This document shows, one piece after another, positions 1 to 9,303 of a stretch of DNA of 64,000 nucleotides (positions are counted from its first letter, which is position 1; each line of letters begins with the position of its first letter). The DNA is from Methylobacterium sp. CB376 (GTDB lineage: Bacteria > Pseudomonadota > Alphaproteobacteria > Rhizobiales > Beijerinckiaceae). The stretch covers positions 6,983,501 through 7,047,500 of the forward strand of contig NZ_CP121648.1 in the NCBI RefSeq assembly GCF_029714205.1. Reading direction: 5' to 3'. Both the position numbers and the translations under genes were made by a program. The notes under the pieces are model-generated. The model did not search any database. It saw nothing but the letters and a program-made list of their open reading frames with translations, and was not told where the DNA came from.

Positions 1-299
1 GGCTCGACACGCCGCTCGGCCCGCTCGCCGGCACCGACCATCACGGGGCCGGGCCGGAGGGGGCCGCGGCCGCGCTGGCGCTGCGCCCCGAGCGCGTCGT
101 CCTGCGCCCGGACGGGGAGGGGATCCCCGCCACCCTCACGGACGCGACCTACCTGGGCGAGAAGATCGTCTACCGGGTGCGGCTCGGCGACGGGCGGGAA
201 TGGCGGGCCGCGCTGCCGGCGGGGGCACCGGGCTTGGCCCCGGGCCTCGCGGTGCGGCTCGGCTTCGCGCCCGAGGCCGCCGCCCTGGTGCCCGCGTGA
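1..299 (+). CDS. potA: Polyamine-type ABC transporter ATP-binding protein, C-terminal fragment
   Basis: Only the 3' end is in the window; the gene enters from the left edge in the frame whose TGA is at 297-299. The visible product is the tail of an ATPase subunit, the beta-rich TOBE-type domain (LRPERVVL, then ATYLGEKIVYRVRLGDGREW) found after the nucleotide-binding domain in PotA/CysA-like ATPases. No Walker motif is visible because it lies outside the window. It overlaps the next permease gene by four bases (GTGA), so the genes are probably translationally coupled. The assignment rests mainly on the two PotB/PotC-type permeases downstream; spermidine/putrescine is the family substrate, but the real substrate is not shown. 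Confidence 0.75.
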   Translation, partial: LDTPLGPLAGTDHHGAGPEGAAAALALRPERVVLRPDGEGIPATLTDATYLGEKIVYRVRLGDGREWRAALPAGAPGLAPGLAVRLGFAPEAAALVPA

Positions 300-1252
300 G
301 CCGGCCCCCGCGCCGCCCCGATGCCCGCCGCGATGCCCGTCCGGGGCGGCGCCTGCGCGACGCCCTCGCCCGGGCGGCCGTGCCGGCCCTGCCCTTCGCC
401 TGGCTTCTCGCGTTCTTCGGGCTGCCCTTCCTGATCGTCCTCAAGATCAGCCTCTCGGACCCCGCCACCGCGCTGCCGCCCTACACCCCGGTGCTCGACT
501 GGGACGCCGGGGTGGCCGGCTGGTCCGACTTCCTCGCCGCCCTCGACTTCGAGAATTACCGCACCCTCGCGGCCGACCCGCTCTACCTCGACGCGGCGCT
601 GACCTCCCTGTGGATCGCGCTCGCCGCGACGCTCCTCCTCGCCCTCGTCGGCTACCCGATCGCCTACGGCATGGCGCGGGCGCCCCGGCGCCTGCAGCCG
701 CTCCTCGTCGCCCTGATGGTGATCCCGTTCTGGACGAGCTTCCTGATCCGGGTCTACGCCTGGATCGCGATCCTGAAGGCGGACGGCTTCCTCAACCAGG
801 CCCTGCTGGCGCTGGGCCTCGTCGCCCAGCCGCTGACGATCCTGAACACGCCGGCCGCGATCCTGATCGGCATCGTCTACGCCTACCTGCCCTTCATGGT
901 GCTGCCGCTCTACGCGGTGCTGGAGCGCCTCGACCGCGGCCTGATCGAGGCGGCCCGCGACCTCGGGGCGAGCCGGGAAGCGGCCTTCCTGACCGTGACC
1001 CTGCCGCTCTCGGCCCCGGGCCTCGCGGCCGGGGCGCTGCTCTGCTTCATCCCGATCATCGGCGAGTTCATCGTCCCGGACCTGCTCGGCGGCGCCGACA
1101 CGCTGATGCTCGGGCGGGTCCTGTGGAGCGAGTTCTTCTCGAACCGCGACTGGCCCCTCGCCGCGGCGGTGGCCGTGGTGATGCTGCTGATCGTGGCCGG
1201 GCCGCTGGTGCTGTTCCGCGAGGCCGAGGCCCGCCAGATGGAGCGACCGTGA
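296..1252 (+). CDS. potB: Spermidine/putrescine-type ABC transporter permease PotB
   Basis: A 318-residue inner-membrane permease of the binding-protein-dependent transport family. After a short Arg/Pro-rich N-terminus there are about six hydrophobic segments, beginning with FAWLLAFFGLPFLIVL. The cytoplasmic EAA loop that docks on the ATPase is clear (EAARDLGASREAAFLTVTLP). I chose the GTG at 296, which overlaps the upstream stop by four bases; the frame stays open further upstream only because of high GC. It forms an operon with the ATPase tail before it and PotC after it. Length and topology fit PotB. Confidence 0.88.
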   Translation: MSRPPRRPDARRDARPGRRLRDALARAAVPALPFAWLLAFFGLPFLIVLKISLSDPATALPPYTPVLDWDAGVAGWSDFLAALDFENYRTLAADPLYLDAALTSLWIALAATLLLALVGYPIAYGMARAPRRLQPLLVALMVIPFWTSFLIRVYAWIAILKADGFLNQALLALGLVAQPLTILNTPAAILIGIVYAYLPFMVLPLYAVLERLDRGLIEAARDLGASREAAFLTVTLPLSAPGLAAGALLCFIPIIGEFIVPDLLGGADTLMLGRVLWSEFFSNRDWPLAAAVAVVMLLIVAGPLVLFREAEARQMERP

Positions 1253-2025
1253 GCCGCCCGCACCCCCTCGCCGTGGCCGCGCTCGTGCTGGGCTTCGCCT
1301 TCCTGTACGGGCCGATCCTGCTGCTCGTCGCCGCCTCGTTCAACGCCTCCCAGCTCGTCACGGTCTGGGGCGGCTTCTCGACCCGCTGGTACGCGCGCCT
1401 CGCCGAGAACGGGCCCCTCGTCGCCGCCACCCTGACCACCCTGAAGGTCGCGCTCGCCTCGGCGAGCCTCGCCACCGTGCTCGGCACGCTGGCGGCCCTC
1501 GCCCTCGACCGGCGCGGCGGTTTCCCGGGCCGGGCGCTGTTCTCGGGCCTCCTCGTCGCCCCGATGGTGATGCCGGAGGTCATCATCGGCCTCTCCCTGC
1601 TGCTGCTCTTCGTGGCGCTCGGGATCGACCGCGGCCTCCTCACCATCGTGGCGGCGCACGCCACCTTCACGCTCTGCTTCGTCGCCGTGGTGGTGCAGGC
1701 GCGGCTGCGCGGGCTCGACCGGACGCTCCTCGAGGCCGCCGCCGATCTCGGCGCCTCCCCGGCCACGGTGTTCCGCACCGTGACCCTGCCGCTGATCCTG
1801 CCCGCCGTGGCGGCGGGCTTCCTCCTCGCCTTCACCCTCTCGATGGACGACCTCGTGATCGCGAGCTTCGTCTCGGGGCCGGGCGCCACCACCCTGCCGA
1901 TGCGGCTCTACAGCCAGGTCCGGCTCGGGGTGACGCCGGAGATCAACGCGATCTCGACCCTGCTGATCGCCACCGTGGCGCTCGGCGTCCTCGTCGCCTC
2001 GCTCCTCACCGCCCGCCGCAGCTGA
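1249..2025 (+). CDS. potC: Spermidine/putrescine-type ABC transporter permease PotC
   Basis: A 258-residue second permease subunit. It starts at a GTG at 1249 that overlaps the potB stop by four bases. Hydrophobic segments run from LAVAALVLGFAFLYGPILLL to the C-terminus, and the EAA loop is LEAAADLGASPATVFRTVTLP. The N-terminal pattern (FLYGPILLLVAASFN, then W-GGFSTRWY) is typical of PotC/YdcV proteins. With PotB it forms the membrane channel. It is the last gene of the operon; an inverted repeat begins at its stop codon. The periplasmic binding protein is not seen and may lie upstream of the window. Confidence 0.88.
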   Translation: MSRPHPLAVAALVLGFAFLYGPILLLVAASFNASQLVTVWGGFSTRWYARLAENGPLVAATLTTLKVALASASLATVLGTLAALALDRRGGFPGRALFSGLLVAPMVMPEVIIGLSLLLLFVALGIDRGLLTIVAAHATFTLCFVAVVVQARLRGLDRTLLEAAADLGASPATVFRTVTLPLILPAVAAGFLLAFTLSMDDLVIASFVSGPGATTLPMRLYSQVRLGVTPEINAISTLLIATVALGVLVASLLTARRS

Positions 2026-2060
2026 TCCGCTATCCGGACGATCACGTCCGTTCAGCGGAT
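2025..2060. terminator. Inverted repeat between convergent potC and tad genes
   Basis: ATCCGCT (2025-2031) pairs with AGCGGAT (2054-2060), and inside it GGACG (2036-2040) pairs with CGTCC (2045-2049). It starts on the potC stop codon and lies between convergent genes. There is no T run, so it is a candidate bidirectional terminator only. Confidence 0.5.
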
Positions 2061-2162
2061 GAGAAGCCCGCGCGGCGCGTGAGCGACGCCGACATCCGCA
2101 TGGCGACGCAATCGGTCGGATCTCGCATGACACCCGATCCCGCGCGATCGAGGCAGCCGGCC

Positions 2163-3611
2163 TCATTCCTTCAGGTGGGCGACCTGGGTCGCCTTCATGA
2201 ACATCGCGTCGAGCGCCCTGTCGATGGCCTCGGGCGTGTCCGCCATCTGGAAGTAGCCCGGCGAGGCGCATTGCCTTGCGACGTCCGGCAGGCCCGAGCT
2301 GAACCCGTTGACCTTGTTGTTCTCGTCGGCGATGTCGCTCTTCACATACGTGAAATCGATCTTGATGTAGGGAATCAGCAGGACGGACACCGTCACGCCG
2401 GCTTGCCTGAGCGTGTCGCAGTATCCCCAGTCCATCGGAACCGGATCGGATCCGCCCGGCGACCAATTAGCGTCGGGATATGCACTGAATTTCGATGGAG
2501 ATCCGGAATAGTAGCGTTTGCCATTTATCTGTATAGAGTACCATTGGTTGTTCTGCATTCCATCCGTGATCAGAAAGACGAAAGGCTTCGGCTTGATTTG
2601 CGTTGAGCCGTCACCGTAGCCGTTCGCCTTGATGGTCGCCAGCATGGACGTGAGCGACGTCTCGAAATGCGTGCCGCCACTGCCCACGCCAGTCGAGGGA
2701 TCGCCGTTGCTGTCGAGCTGGGTGGCGCCCGTGTCGAGGAGCTGCGTGAACACCATCGGGTTCGACGCGGCGCAGCCCGCCTTGAGGTTGAGGGCGCTGG
2801 TATCGGCCGTCAGGTCCTGGAGCGTCCCCATCTGGGTGATGAACGGGTACAGCCCGACCCGGTACTGATTGGCGACTTCCGGCTGGGCGGCGCGCTTGAT
2901 GAGGTTGCAGACCGCCACGTTCACGGCGCCGGACCGCAGCTGGATGTTGTTGAACACGGCGAGGTCGTAGCCGACGAATCCCGGGAAGTGGCAGGCGAAT
3001 TGGCATCCCTGCTGATAAACCTTGAAAAAGTCGATCCGATTGAGGGCCGCGAGCTGCGCCTGCCCGTCCGTCGTCGAGGGCAATCCCATCGAGCCCGAGA
3101 CGTCGATCAGGAGATAGAAATCGAGGTAGCTCGGCACGCTGGTCGTCGCCACCGCCCTGCCCGAGACCGCGGTGGTGCGGATGCCGAAGAGCGGCCCGAA
3201 ATTGTTGGACACGGTCGCCGTGTAGGTCACCGTCGCCTCGAAGGTCTGGCCGCTGCGCGTGAGCTGGATCGGATCCAGGGCGAAATGCGTGAAGGGCACC
3301 GATCCGGCATTGACCGCGAAGGCGTTGGCCGCCCGGGCCTGGCCCTCCGCCACGGCGATGTCCCAGACGTTCCAGTTCCTGGCGTTGGCGGCCACGTAGG
3401 CCTTGGCGGTGACCACGGCGGCGAGCGCCGCCGCGTCCGCGGCGTGGTCGAGCTTCGTCTTGGCCCCGACCGCCATGCCGTAATCGACGCCGAGCCCGAT
3501 CATCCCGATCAGGGGGATCAGCGAGAAGGCGACGATGAGGCTGACATTGCCGGACGCCGCGCCGGCGAAGCCCGCCGCGCGCGCGCGGCGGCGCCTCAGG
3601 ATCCCGAGCAT
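2163..3611 (-). CDS. Tad-pilus TadG-like protein with von Willebrand A domain
   Basis: A 482-residue membrane-anchored protein. Residues about 17-60 form the Tad N-terminal helix (ASGNVSLIVAFSLIPLIGMI, then a D-A-A-D-AAALAA heptad). From about residue 165 a von Willebrand factor A domain begins with an intact metal-binding motif, DVSGSMG. TadG-type proteins are minor pseudopilin-like components of Flp/Tad pili; the vWA domain probably mediates protein contacts at the surface. It is the last of three co-oriented genes; its start overlaps the end of the preceding gene by about 16 bases. The part between roughly 2300 and 2650 is less GC-rich than its surroundings. Confidence 0.82.
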   Translation of the reverse strand: MLGILRRRRARAAGFAGAASGNVSLIVAFSLIPLIGMIGLGVDYGMAVGAKTKLDHAADAAALAAVVTAKAYVAANARNWNVWDIAVAEGQARAANAFAVNAGSVPFTHFALDPIQLTRSGQTFEATVTYTATVSNNFGPLFGIRTTAVSGRAVATTSVPSYLDFYLLIDVSGSMGLPSTTDGQAQLAALNRIDFFKVYQQGCQFACHFPGFVGYDLAVFNNIQLRSGAVNVAVCNLIKRAAQPEVANQYRVGLYPFITQMGTLQDLTADTSALNLKAGCAASNPMVFTQLLDTGATQLDSNGDPSTGVGSGGTHFETSLTSMLATIKANGYGDGSTQIKPKPFVFLITDGMQNNQWYSIQINGKRYYSGSPSKFSAYPDANWSPGGSDPVPMDWGYCDTLRQAGVTVSVLLIPYIKIDFTYVKSDIADENNKVNGFSSGLPDVARQCASPGYFQMADTPEAIDRALDAMFMKATQVAHLKE

Positions 3612-4303
3612 ACGAGGATGCTCCCATCGTTGGTGGTTGGGTTGACGGTGATCTGGCTGGCGTAGCGCGGCTGCAGATAGGCCGAGCGGGCGATGCGGAC
3701 CGGCGGCACGAAGGACGAGCCGAAGACCGGCACGTAGGTGAACACCACGTCGACCACGATCACCGAGCCCGGCCCGAACAGCGAGCGGGGCAGGCGGCCC
3801 GGCGCGGGCGGGGCATCGTTGTCGACGGGCTGCAGCGGCGCTCCGCAGGCGCGGTGGGGTCCGCGGCGGCCGGTCGTCCAGGCGAGGCTCGCCGTGAAGC
3901 AGCGGGTCAGGTCGGCCGGGTCGCTGCAGATCGCCCCGGTCGGCGTGAACACCACGCTGGCCGCGTTGATCGAGATCACGTCGGACCAGAGCGCGCCGCG
4001 CCGGGCCGCCTGCTGCAGGGCGTAGGGGAACAGCACGGACGCGGCGCTGATGACGACGTCGATCTCCCCCGCGCCCAGCTGGGCGATCGAGCCGGACCGC
4101 TCGGGCGGCGGAGCCTGCGTCAGCATCTGGCCGACCGCGGCCGGGATGCGCTCGATCCGCTTGAGGCTGTCCGCGTAGGCGGCGATCTGGAACCCGCCCA
4201 GGATGATGAGCAGCAGCAGCGGCAGCAGCAGGGCGAACTCGACCGCCGCGATCGCGCGGCCGTCCCGGCGGAAGCCCTGCAGGCGCGAGGCGGCGGACCT
4301 CAT
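3596..4303 (-). CDS. TadE/TadG-family pseudopilin-like protein
   Basis: A 235-residue protein with the classic TadE N-terminus: a short basic leader, then GRAIAAVEFALLLPLLLLIILGGFQIAAYADS, in which the Glu of AAVEFA is the conserved pseudopilin residue. The rest is a predicted extracytoplasmic domain with several Cys. Its ATG overlaps the stop of the upstream tadE-like gene by one base (TGATG), so translation is probably coupled. The likely role is minor pilin in Tad pilus assembly. The core tad ATPase and secretin genes are not in the window. Confidence 0.8.
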   Translation of the reverse strand: MRSAASRLQGFRRDGRAIAAVEFALLLPLLLLIILGGFQIAAYADSLKRIERIPAAVGQMLTQAPPPERSGSIAQLGAGEIDVVISAASVLFPYALQQAARRGALWSDVISINAASVVFTPTGAICSDPADLTRCFTASLAWTTGRRGPHRACGAPLQPVDNDAPPAPGRLPRSLFGPGSVIVVDVVFTYVPVFGSSFVPPVRIARSAYLQPRYASQITVNPTTNDGSILVCSGS

Positions 4304-4860
4304 CAGTACTGCTCGTTGCGGAAGGCCGCGGTCGCGACCGCGAGGAGCGCCGGCCGGCCGTTCGCGACGGCGGTGAGGTTCGACAGCAGGCTGGCGAGGC
4401 CCGGCGGGATCAGGGGCATCGGGTAGATCACCAGCAGGTACTGGTAATCGCCCTGGATGCCGAGCTGGAACACGTCGTCTCCCGGCAGCGGCTGCGGAAT
4501 TCTCAGGGAGCTCCAGTCATCCGTCAGAAACCGGAAATAATTATCCATGCGTGCTTTGACTTCGACTTTGTAGAGCTTGACGATCACGCTGTCGCAAGAG
4601 ACGAGCGCGGGCAGGGGCGGGCAGACGAACTGATCGCGAAACTGCGAAGGCGTCATCTGCGCCGCCTGCGACTGCACGGCTCCGGTCATGATCTGGCGGG
4701 CGGCCTTGGCGGTGGCGAGGTCGACGGCCTGATTGACGTAGAGGCTGAGGCCGAGGATCAGCACGAAGCTGAGCATCAGCGTCAGCATCGACGCCACCAG
4801 GGCGAACTCGACGGCGGCCGCACCGCCGCGGGCGCGAATGAATTTTCCGAGCACATCCAT
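4303..4860 (-). CDS. TadE-family pseudopilin-like protein
   Basis: A 185-residue TadE-like protein, first gene of the three-gene tad cluster on the minus strand. The N-terminus reads RARGGAAAVEFALVASMLTL and then a long hydrophobic helix; Glu of AAVEFA is the expected pseudopilin processing-site residue. The C-terminal domain has paired cysteines (FVCPPLP, LVSCDS) that could form a disulfide in the periplasm. The protein is probably processed by a prepilin peptidase and acts in Tad pilus assembly. Whether it is specifically TadE or TadF cannot be decided by eye. Confidence 0.78.
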   Translation of the reverse strand: MDVLGKFIRARGGAAAVEFALVASMLTLMLSFVLILGLSLYVNQAVDLATAKAARQIMTGAVQSQAAQMTPSQFRDQFVCPPLPALVSCDSVIVKLYKVEVKARMDNYFRFLTDDWSSLRIPQPLPGDDVFQLGIQGDYQYLLVIYPMPLIPPGLASLLSNLTAVANGRPALLAVATAAFRNEQY

Positions 4861-4937
4861 GCGACTGACCCTAGGTCAGACCGTCTAAGGATGGCTTAAG
4901 CGGGTCCGCCGGCGCCTGCCGTTCCTCGGGAAGAACG

Positions 4938-4953
4938 GGCCGCACCTGCGGCC
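4938..4953 (-). terminator. Hairpin downstream of tamB
   Basis: GGCCGC-acct-GCGGCC lies just beyond the tamB stop codon (4959-4961 on the minus strand) and before the tad cluster. It is a short GC-rich stem without a T run; a weak terminator candidate. Confidence 0.4.
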
Positions 4954-4958
4954 GTGGC

Positions 4959-7900
4959 TCAATATTCCCATTCAGCCCCGACGCCGAGCGCGGCGGCGCC
5001 GTTCGCCCCGGCCTCGCCCTGGACCTTGATGCGCCCGGTCACGTCGTAGGTGAGCGTGGCGGCGCTGTCCTCCGGCCGGGCGCCGGCCTTCACCCCGACC
5101 GAGAGCCGGTCCCCGAGCGCCCGCGACAGCCCGACCGCCGCGCCGCCCCTCGACCCGGCCTGCACGTCGAGGCTGTCGAGGCCGAGCCCCTTGCGGGCGC
5201 TCTCGAACACGTCGGGCCCGCCCGCATTCCCGGAGAGCTGCGCCACCCCCTGCGCGAGCTGCAGGGCCTGGAAGGGCGAGAGGCCGCCCGAGGCCTTCTT
5301 GAACAGGAGGCGGGAGAGCACCTCGTCCTGCGGCAGGGGCGGCTCGGAATTGAGGGCGAAGACCGGCCGGTCGGCCGGGCCGCTCACGGCGATGCGGGCG
5401 GTCACGTCGCCGGCCTGGGTCTGGGCCTCGAAGTCGAGGTCGGGCGCCGTGAGGTCGCCCGCGAAGCCGACGCGGCCGCGGGTGAAATCGAGCCGCTGGC
5501 CGACGATCTGGATCCGGCCGCGGCGCAGCGCGAAGCTCCCGTTCGCCACCGGCGCCCGCGAGGTGCCGGTGAGGCGCAGCGACCCGCCGAGTTCCGCATC
5601 GACGCCGCGGCCGCGCACCACGATGCGCCCGGGCACCGAGACGGCGAGGTCGAGGGCCGCGTCGAAGGGCGCGGCCCGGCGTCCGGCCCGCGCCCGCTCC
5701 CGGGCCCGGGCGGCCAAGCGGCCGCGCTCGGCCTCCGGCACGTTGACGTGGCGCAGGCCCGGCAGGGGCTCGACGGTGGCGGGCAGGCGGTCCGGGATGC
5801 CGACCGCGAGCGAGATCACCTCGACCCGGCCGGCGATCCGCGGGGTGCGCGCGAGCGGCCCGGTGAGCGCGAGGTCGAGCCCGGCGACCGCCGTCATCAG
5901 CGGGCTCGCGGCGAGCTCGGCGCGGTCGGCCCGGATGGTCAGGTTGCCCGGGAAGCCGGCGCCGGGATCGACCGCCACCCGGCCCGTCGCGCTCAGCGTG
6001 CCGCCGTTGCGGGTGGCGGCGGTGAGGCGCTCGATCGCCAGGGCGTCGCCGCGCCCGCTGACCCGGCCCTCGATCCGGTCGAGGCGGATGCCCCGCAGCG
6101 GATCGGTGAAGCTGCCGCCGGTGAGCGTGGCGCCGCCCCCGACCCGGGGCGCCGCGAGGGGCCCGGTCACCTCGGCGTCGAGGGCGACCCGGCCGGCGAG
6201 GCGCTGGCCGGAGGCGGAGAGGAGCGTGTTGGCGAGCGCCGCGTCGAGGCTGCCCCGGGCCGTCACGCCGAGCGGCCCGCCGGGCTCGACCGGCAGGAAG
6301 CCCCCGAGGGTCACGGCGAGGCCCCGCCCGGCCGCGACGGTGCCGTCGAGGCCCGCCCGCCCGTCGCGGATCTCCCCGAAGGCGCGCCTCGACCGGCGGC
6401 AGGCCGGCCGAGCGCGTCTCCGGCGTGGCGAGCCGGGCGACCCGCAGGGCGTAGCGTCCCTCGGGGCTGCCGGCCGGCCCGGCGAGGCTGACCTCCCCGT
6501 CGAGCGTGCCGGAGACGGCGAGGCGCGGGTCAGCGAGCCGGGCCAGGGAGAGCGGCACGGCCGAGAGGCTCGCCCGCAGGTCGAGCCGGTGCCCGATCCG
6601 CCCGTCGAGGCTCGCCCGGCCGGAGCCCGCCGCCAGGCCGAGATGCTCGACCACGAGGTCGCGCCCGTCGAGGCGCAAAGTCGCCGGGCCGGCGAGGGCG
6701 AGGCGGTCGCCGCCGCGCTGGGCCGCGAACCGGACGAGGTCGAGGCGCGGGGCCTCGCCGGCCTCCGGCCGGCCGGCTTCCAGCCGGGCGGCCCCGTCGA
6801 GGAGGAAGCCCCGCGCCCGCGCCTGGATCGTCAGGTCGCTCGCCTCCGCGGCGGACCGCGCCTCGAAGCGCAGGGTCTCGACGGTCTCGCCCGCCGCGAC
6901 CAGCCGCTCGGCGGCGAGGCGGCCGTCGAGGCGCGGCGCCGCGCGCAGGTCGCTGCCGGCGAGGTCGGCGTCGAGCCGCGCCAGGGCGATCTGCCCGGCC
7001 CGGAGCCCCTCGCCCGCCGCCCGGACGCGCGCGTCCTGGCGGCCGTCGCGGCGCGCCAGGGTGATCCCGGCATCGAGCCGGCCGGCGAGGCGGGTGAGGG
7101 CGAGGGCCGAGAGGTCGTCGAGGCTGCCGGCCCTGAGGCCGAGCTCGCCCTCGGCGAGGCCGCTCCCGGCATCGATCGCGGCGGCGCCGCGCAGCTCCAC
7201 CGAGCCGAGGCTGAAGCCCAGGCGGTCGAGGACCCAGTCGCCGCGCCGCCGGGCGAGGTGGGCCTCCCCGGCGAGCGGCTTGCCCCCGACCCGGCCCGAG
7301 AGGGTGAGCGTCCCGTCCGGGCGGCCGGTGACGTCGCGCAGATTCGCCGCCAGGACGAGGTCGCGCAGGGGCCGCCCGAGGGCCGAGCCCTGCGGCGCCT
7401 CGGCGGTGAGCGCGAGGTCGGGCCGCTCCAGCGAGCCGGTGAGGGTCGCGCCGAGGCGGGCGGCGCCCGCGAGGTCCGGGTGGAGCGCGGCGAGGTCGGC
7501 GAGGTCGAGCCGGGCGGCGAGGTTCGCCTGCGCCAGGGTGGCGCGGCCCTCCGCCGTGGCGCTGACGGCCCGCCCCTCGAGCCGCGCCCGCTCGACCGCG
7601 TAGCCGTCCGGCAGGCGGGTCAGGCGGCCGCTCAGGCGGGGAGCGGGGCCGAGGCTGCGGTCGAGGGCGGGAGTGCCGAGGGCGAGCCCCTCGCCCGCCG
7701 CCTCCAGCTCCGCCGCGACGCCGCCGCGGCCGGGATCGCCCGACAGGAGGGCGGAGGCGGAGAGCCGCCCGGCGAGCGGGCGTCCGGCCAGCAGCGAGAA
7801 GGCGGCGAGGTCGCCGAGCTCCGCCCGCAGGGTCCCGGCCACCTCGGTGCGGCCGAGCCGGCCGGCGTAGCGCAGGCTCGCCCCGGGCGCCTCGAGGCTG

Positions 7901-9303
7901 AGGGTCCGGAGGTCGGCCACCCCGTCCGGGCGCAGCTCGCCGCGCAGGGCAAAGCGCGCCTCGGGCCCGACCGCGCGGCGCAGGGCCGGGTCGGCGAGGT
8001 GCAGGCCCTCGAAGGCCGCGTCGGCCGCGAGGCGGAAGGACTGGCCCGCCGGCAGCCTCGGCAGCGGCTCGACCGCGAGGTCGGCGCTGATCCTGGCAAG
8101 GCGGCTCTCCGCCGCGCGCAGGCCCGCGGCCCGCAGCGTGCCGCGCAGGGCCGGGGCCGCGAGCGGTCCCGTGAGGGATCCGTCGAAGGTCAGGGCCTCG
8201 ACCTCGCCGGCGCCGGTCCGGGTGACGCCGCCCTCGGTGGGCAGCGCCCGGGCCGCGAGCGCGAGGTCGGCCCGTCCGGCCGCGTCGAGGCCCCCGGCGG
8301 CGGTGAGCGTCGCGGTCCGGGAGGTGAGGGCGAAGCGCTCGATCCGGGAGGCGCCGTCGCGCGAGAACAGCAGCGCCCCGTCGAGCCGGGTCGTGCCCGC
8401 GAAGACCGCCGCCGCCGGCCCGGGCACCAGCCCCTCGATGCGCGAGGCGAGGTCCAGGACCATGCGCCGCCCGGCCTCGACCCGGTCGATGCGGGCCCGC
8501 CCCTCGGCGCCGATCTCGTCGCCGGCCCGGAAGGCGAGGCTCGCCCCGAAGGCGTCGAGGGGGCCGCGCCCGTCGAGGTCGAGGGTGACGGGCGGCAGGC
8601 CCGGCAGGGCGAGGGCCCGCGCGACGAGGCCGCCCTGCGGCTCGTCGTGGGCGAGCTTCACGTCGAGGCGCTGGCCCTCCGGCACGTAGGCGAGTCGGAG
8701 CGTCGCGGTGCCGGGCCGGTCGAGGCGGCGGATGCCGAGGGCGAGGTCGAGCCCCTCGCCCGGGTCGCCGAGCCGCGCCTGGCCCGCCCCGGCGAGGCGG
8801 GCGGCCTCGCCGAGCACCGGCGCGCCGAGGCCGAGTTCGTCGAGGGTGAAGGCCTTCACCTCGACCTTCACGGGCAGGTCGGGCAGGAGCGGGCCGTCGG
8901 AGGCGGTGGCGACCGGGTTCGGCAGGGGCCGGCGCAGCACCTCCAGGCGGCCGATCTCCAGCCGGTCGATCTCCAGGCGCCGGGCGAGGAGGGCGGTGCG
9001 CCGCCAGATCAGCCGCGCCCGGTCGAGGCGCAGCCAGACGCCCTCGCGGTCGGCGATGGCCACGTCGCGGATCGTGGCGTCGGAGGAGAGCGCGCCGTCG
9101 ACGGCGCCGATCGAGACCCGCGAGGCGGGCGTCGAGAGGGCGCGGGAGAGGAGATCGCCCAGGATCGTGGTCTCGCCCTCGGCGGCGCGGCCGCGCCCCT
9201 GCGCCGCCAGGAGGGCGAGGGGGAGGGCGAGGGCGAGGACGAGGAGGCCGGCGAGGAGCGCCCGGCGCAGGCGGCCGGCGCGGGCCGCGAAGGCAGCGTT
9301 CAT
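4959..9303 (-). pseudogene. tamB: Translocation and assembly module protein TamB, apparent frameshift
   Basis: A TamB/DUF490-family protein, in total equivalent to about 1447 residues, the usual size. It starts with an N-terminal signal anchor (RALLAGLLVLALALPLALLA), continues through long repetitive beta-rich sequence, and ends in the conserved DUF490 domain (LTAPDLDFEAQTQAGDVTARI through PQDEVLSRLLFKKASGGLSPFQALQLAQ). The first two thirds (9303 to about 6382) and the last third (from about 6380) lie in different frames. One extra base near 6381-6382 accounts for the switch: deleting it would restore a path through VEARFGEIRDGRAGLDG into the conserved C-terminus. The start overlaps the tamA stop (TGATG). 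TamB is an inner-membrane-anchored bridge that works with TamA in moving proteins or lipids to the outer membrane. Either a genuine pseudogene or a sequencing error. Confidence 0.85.
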
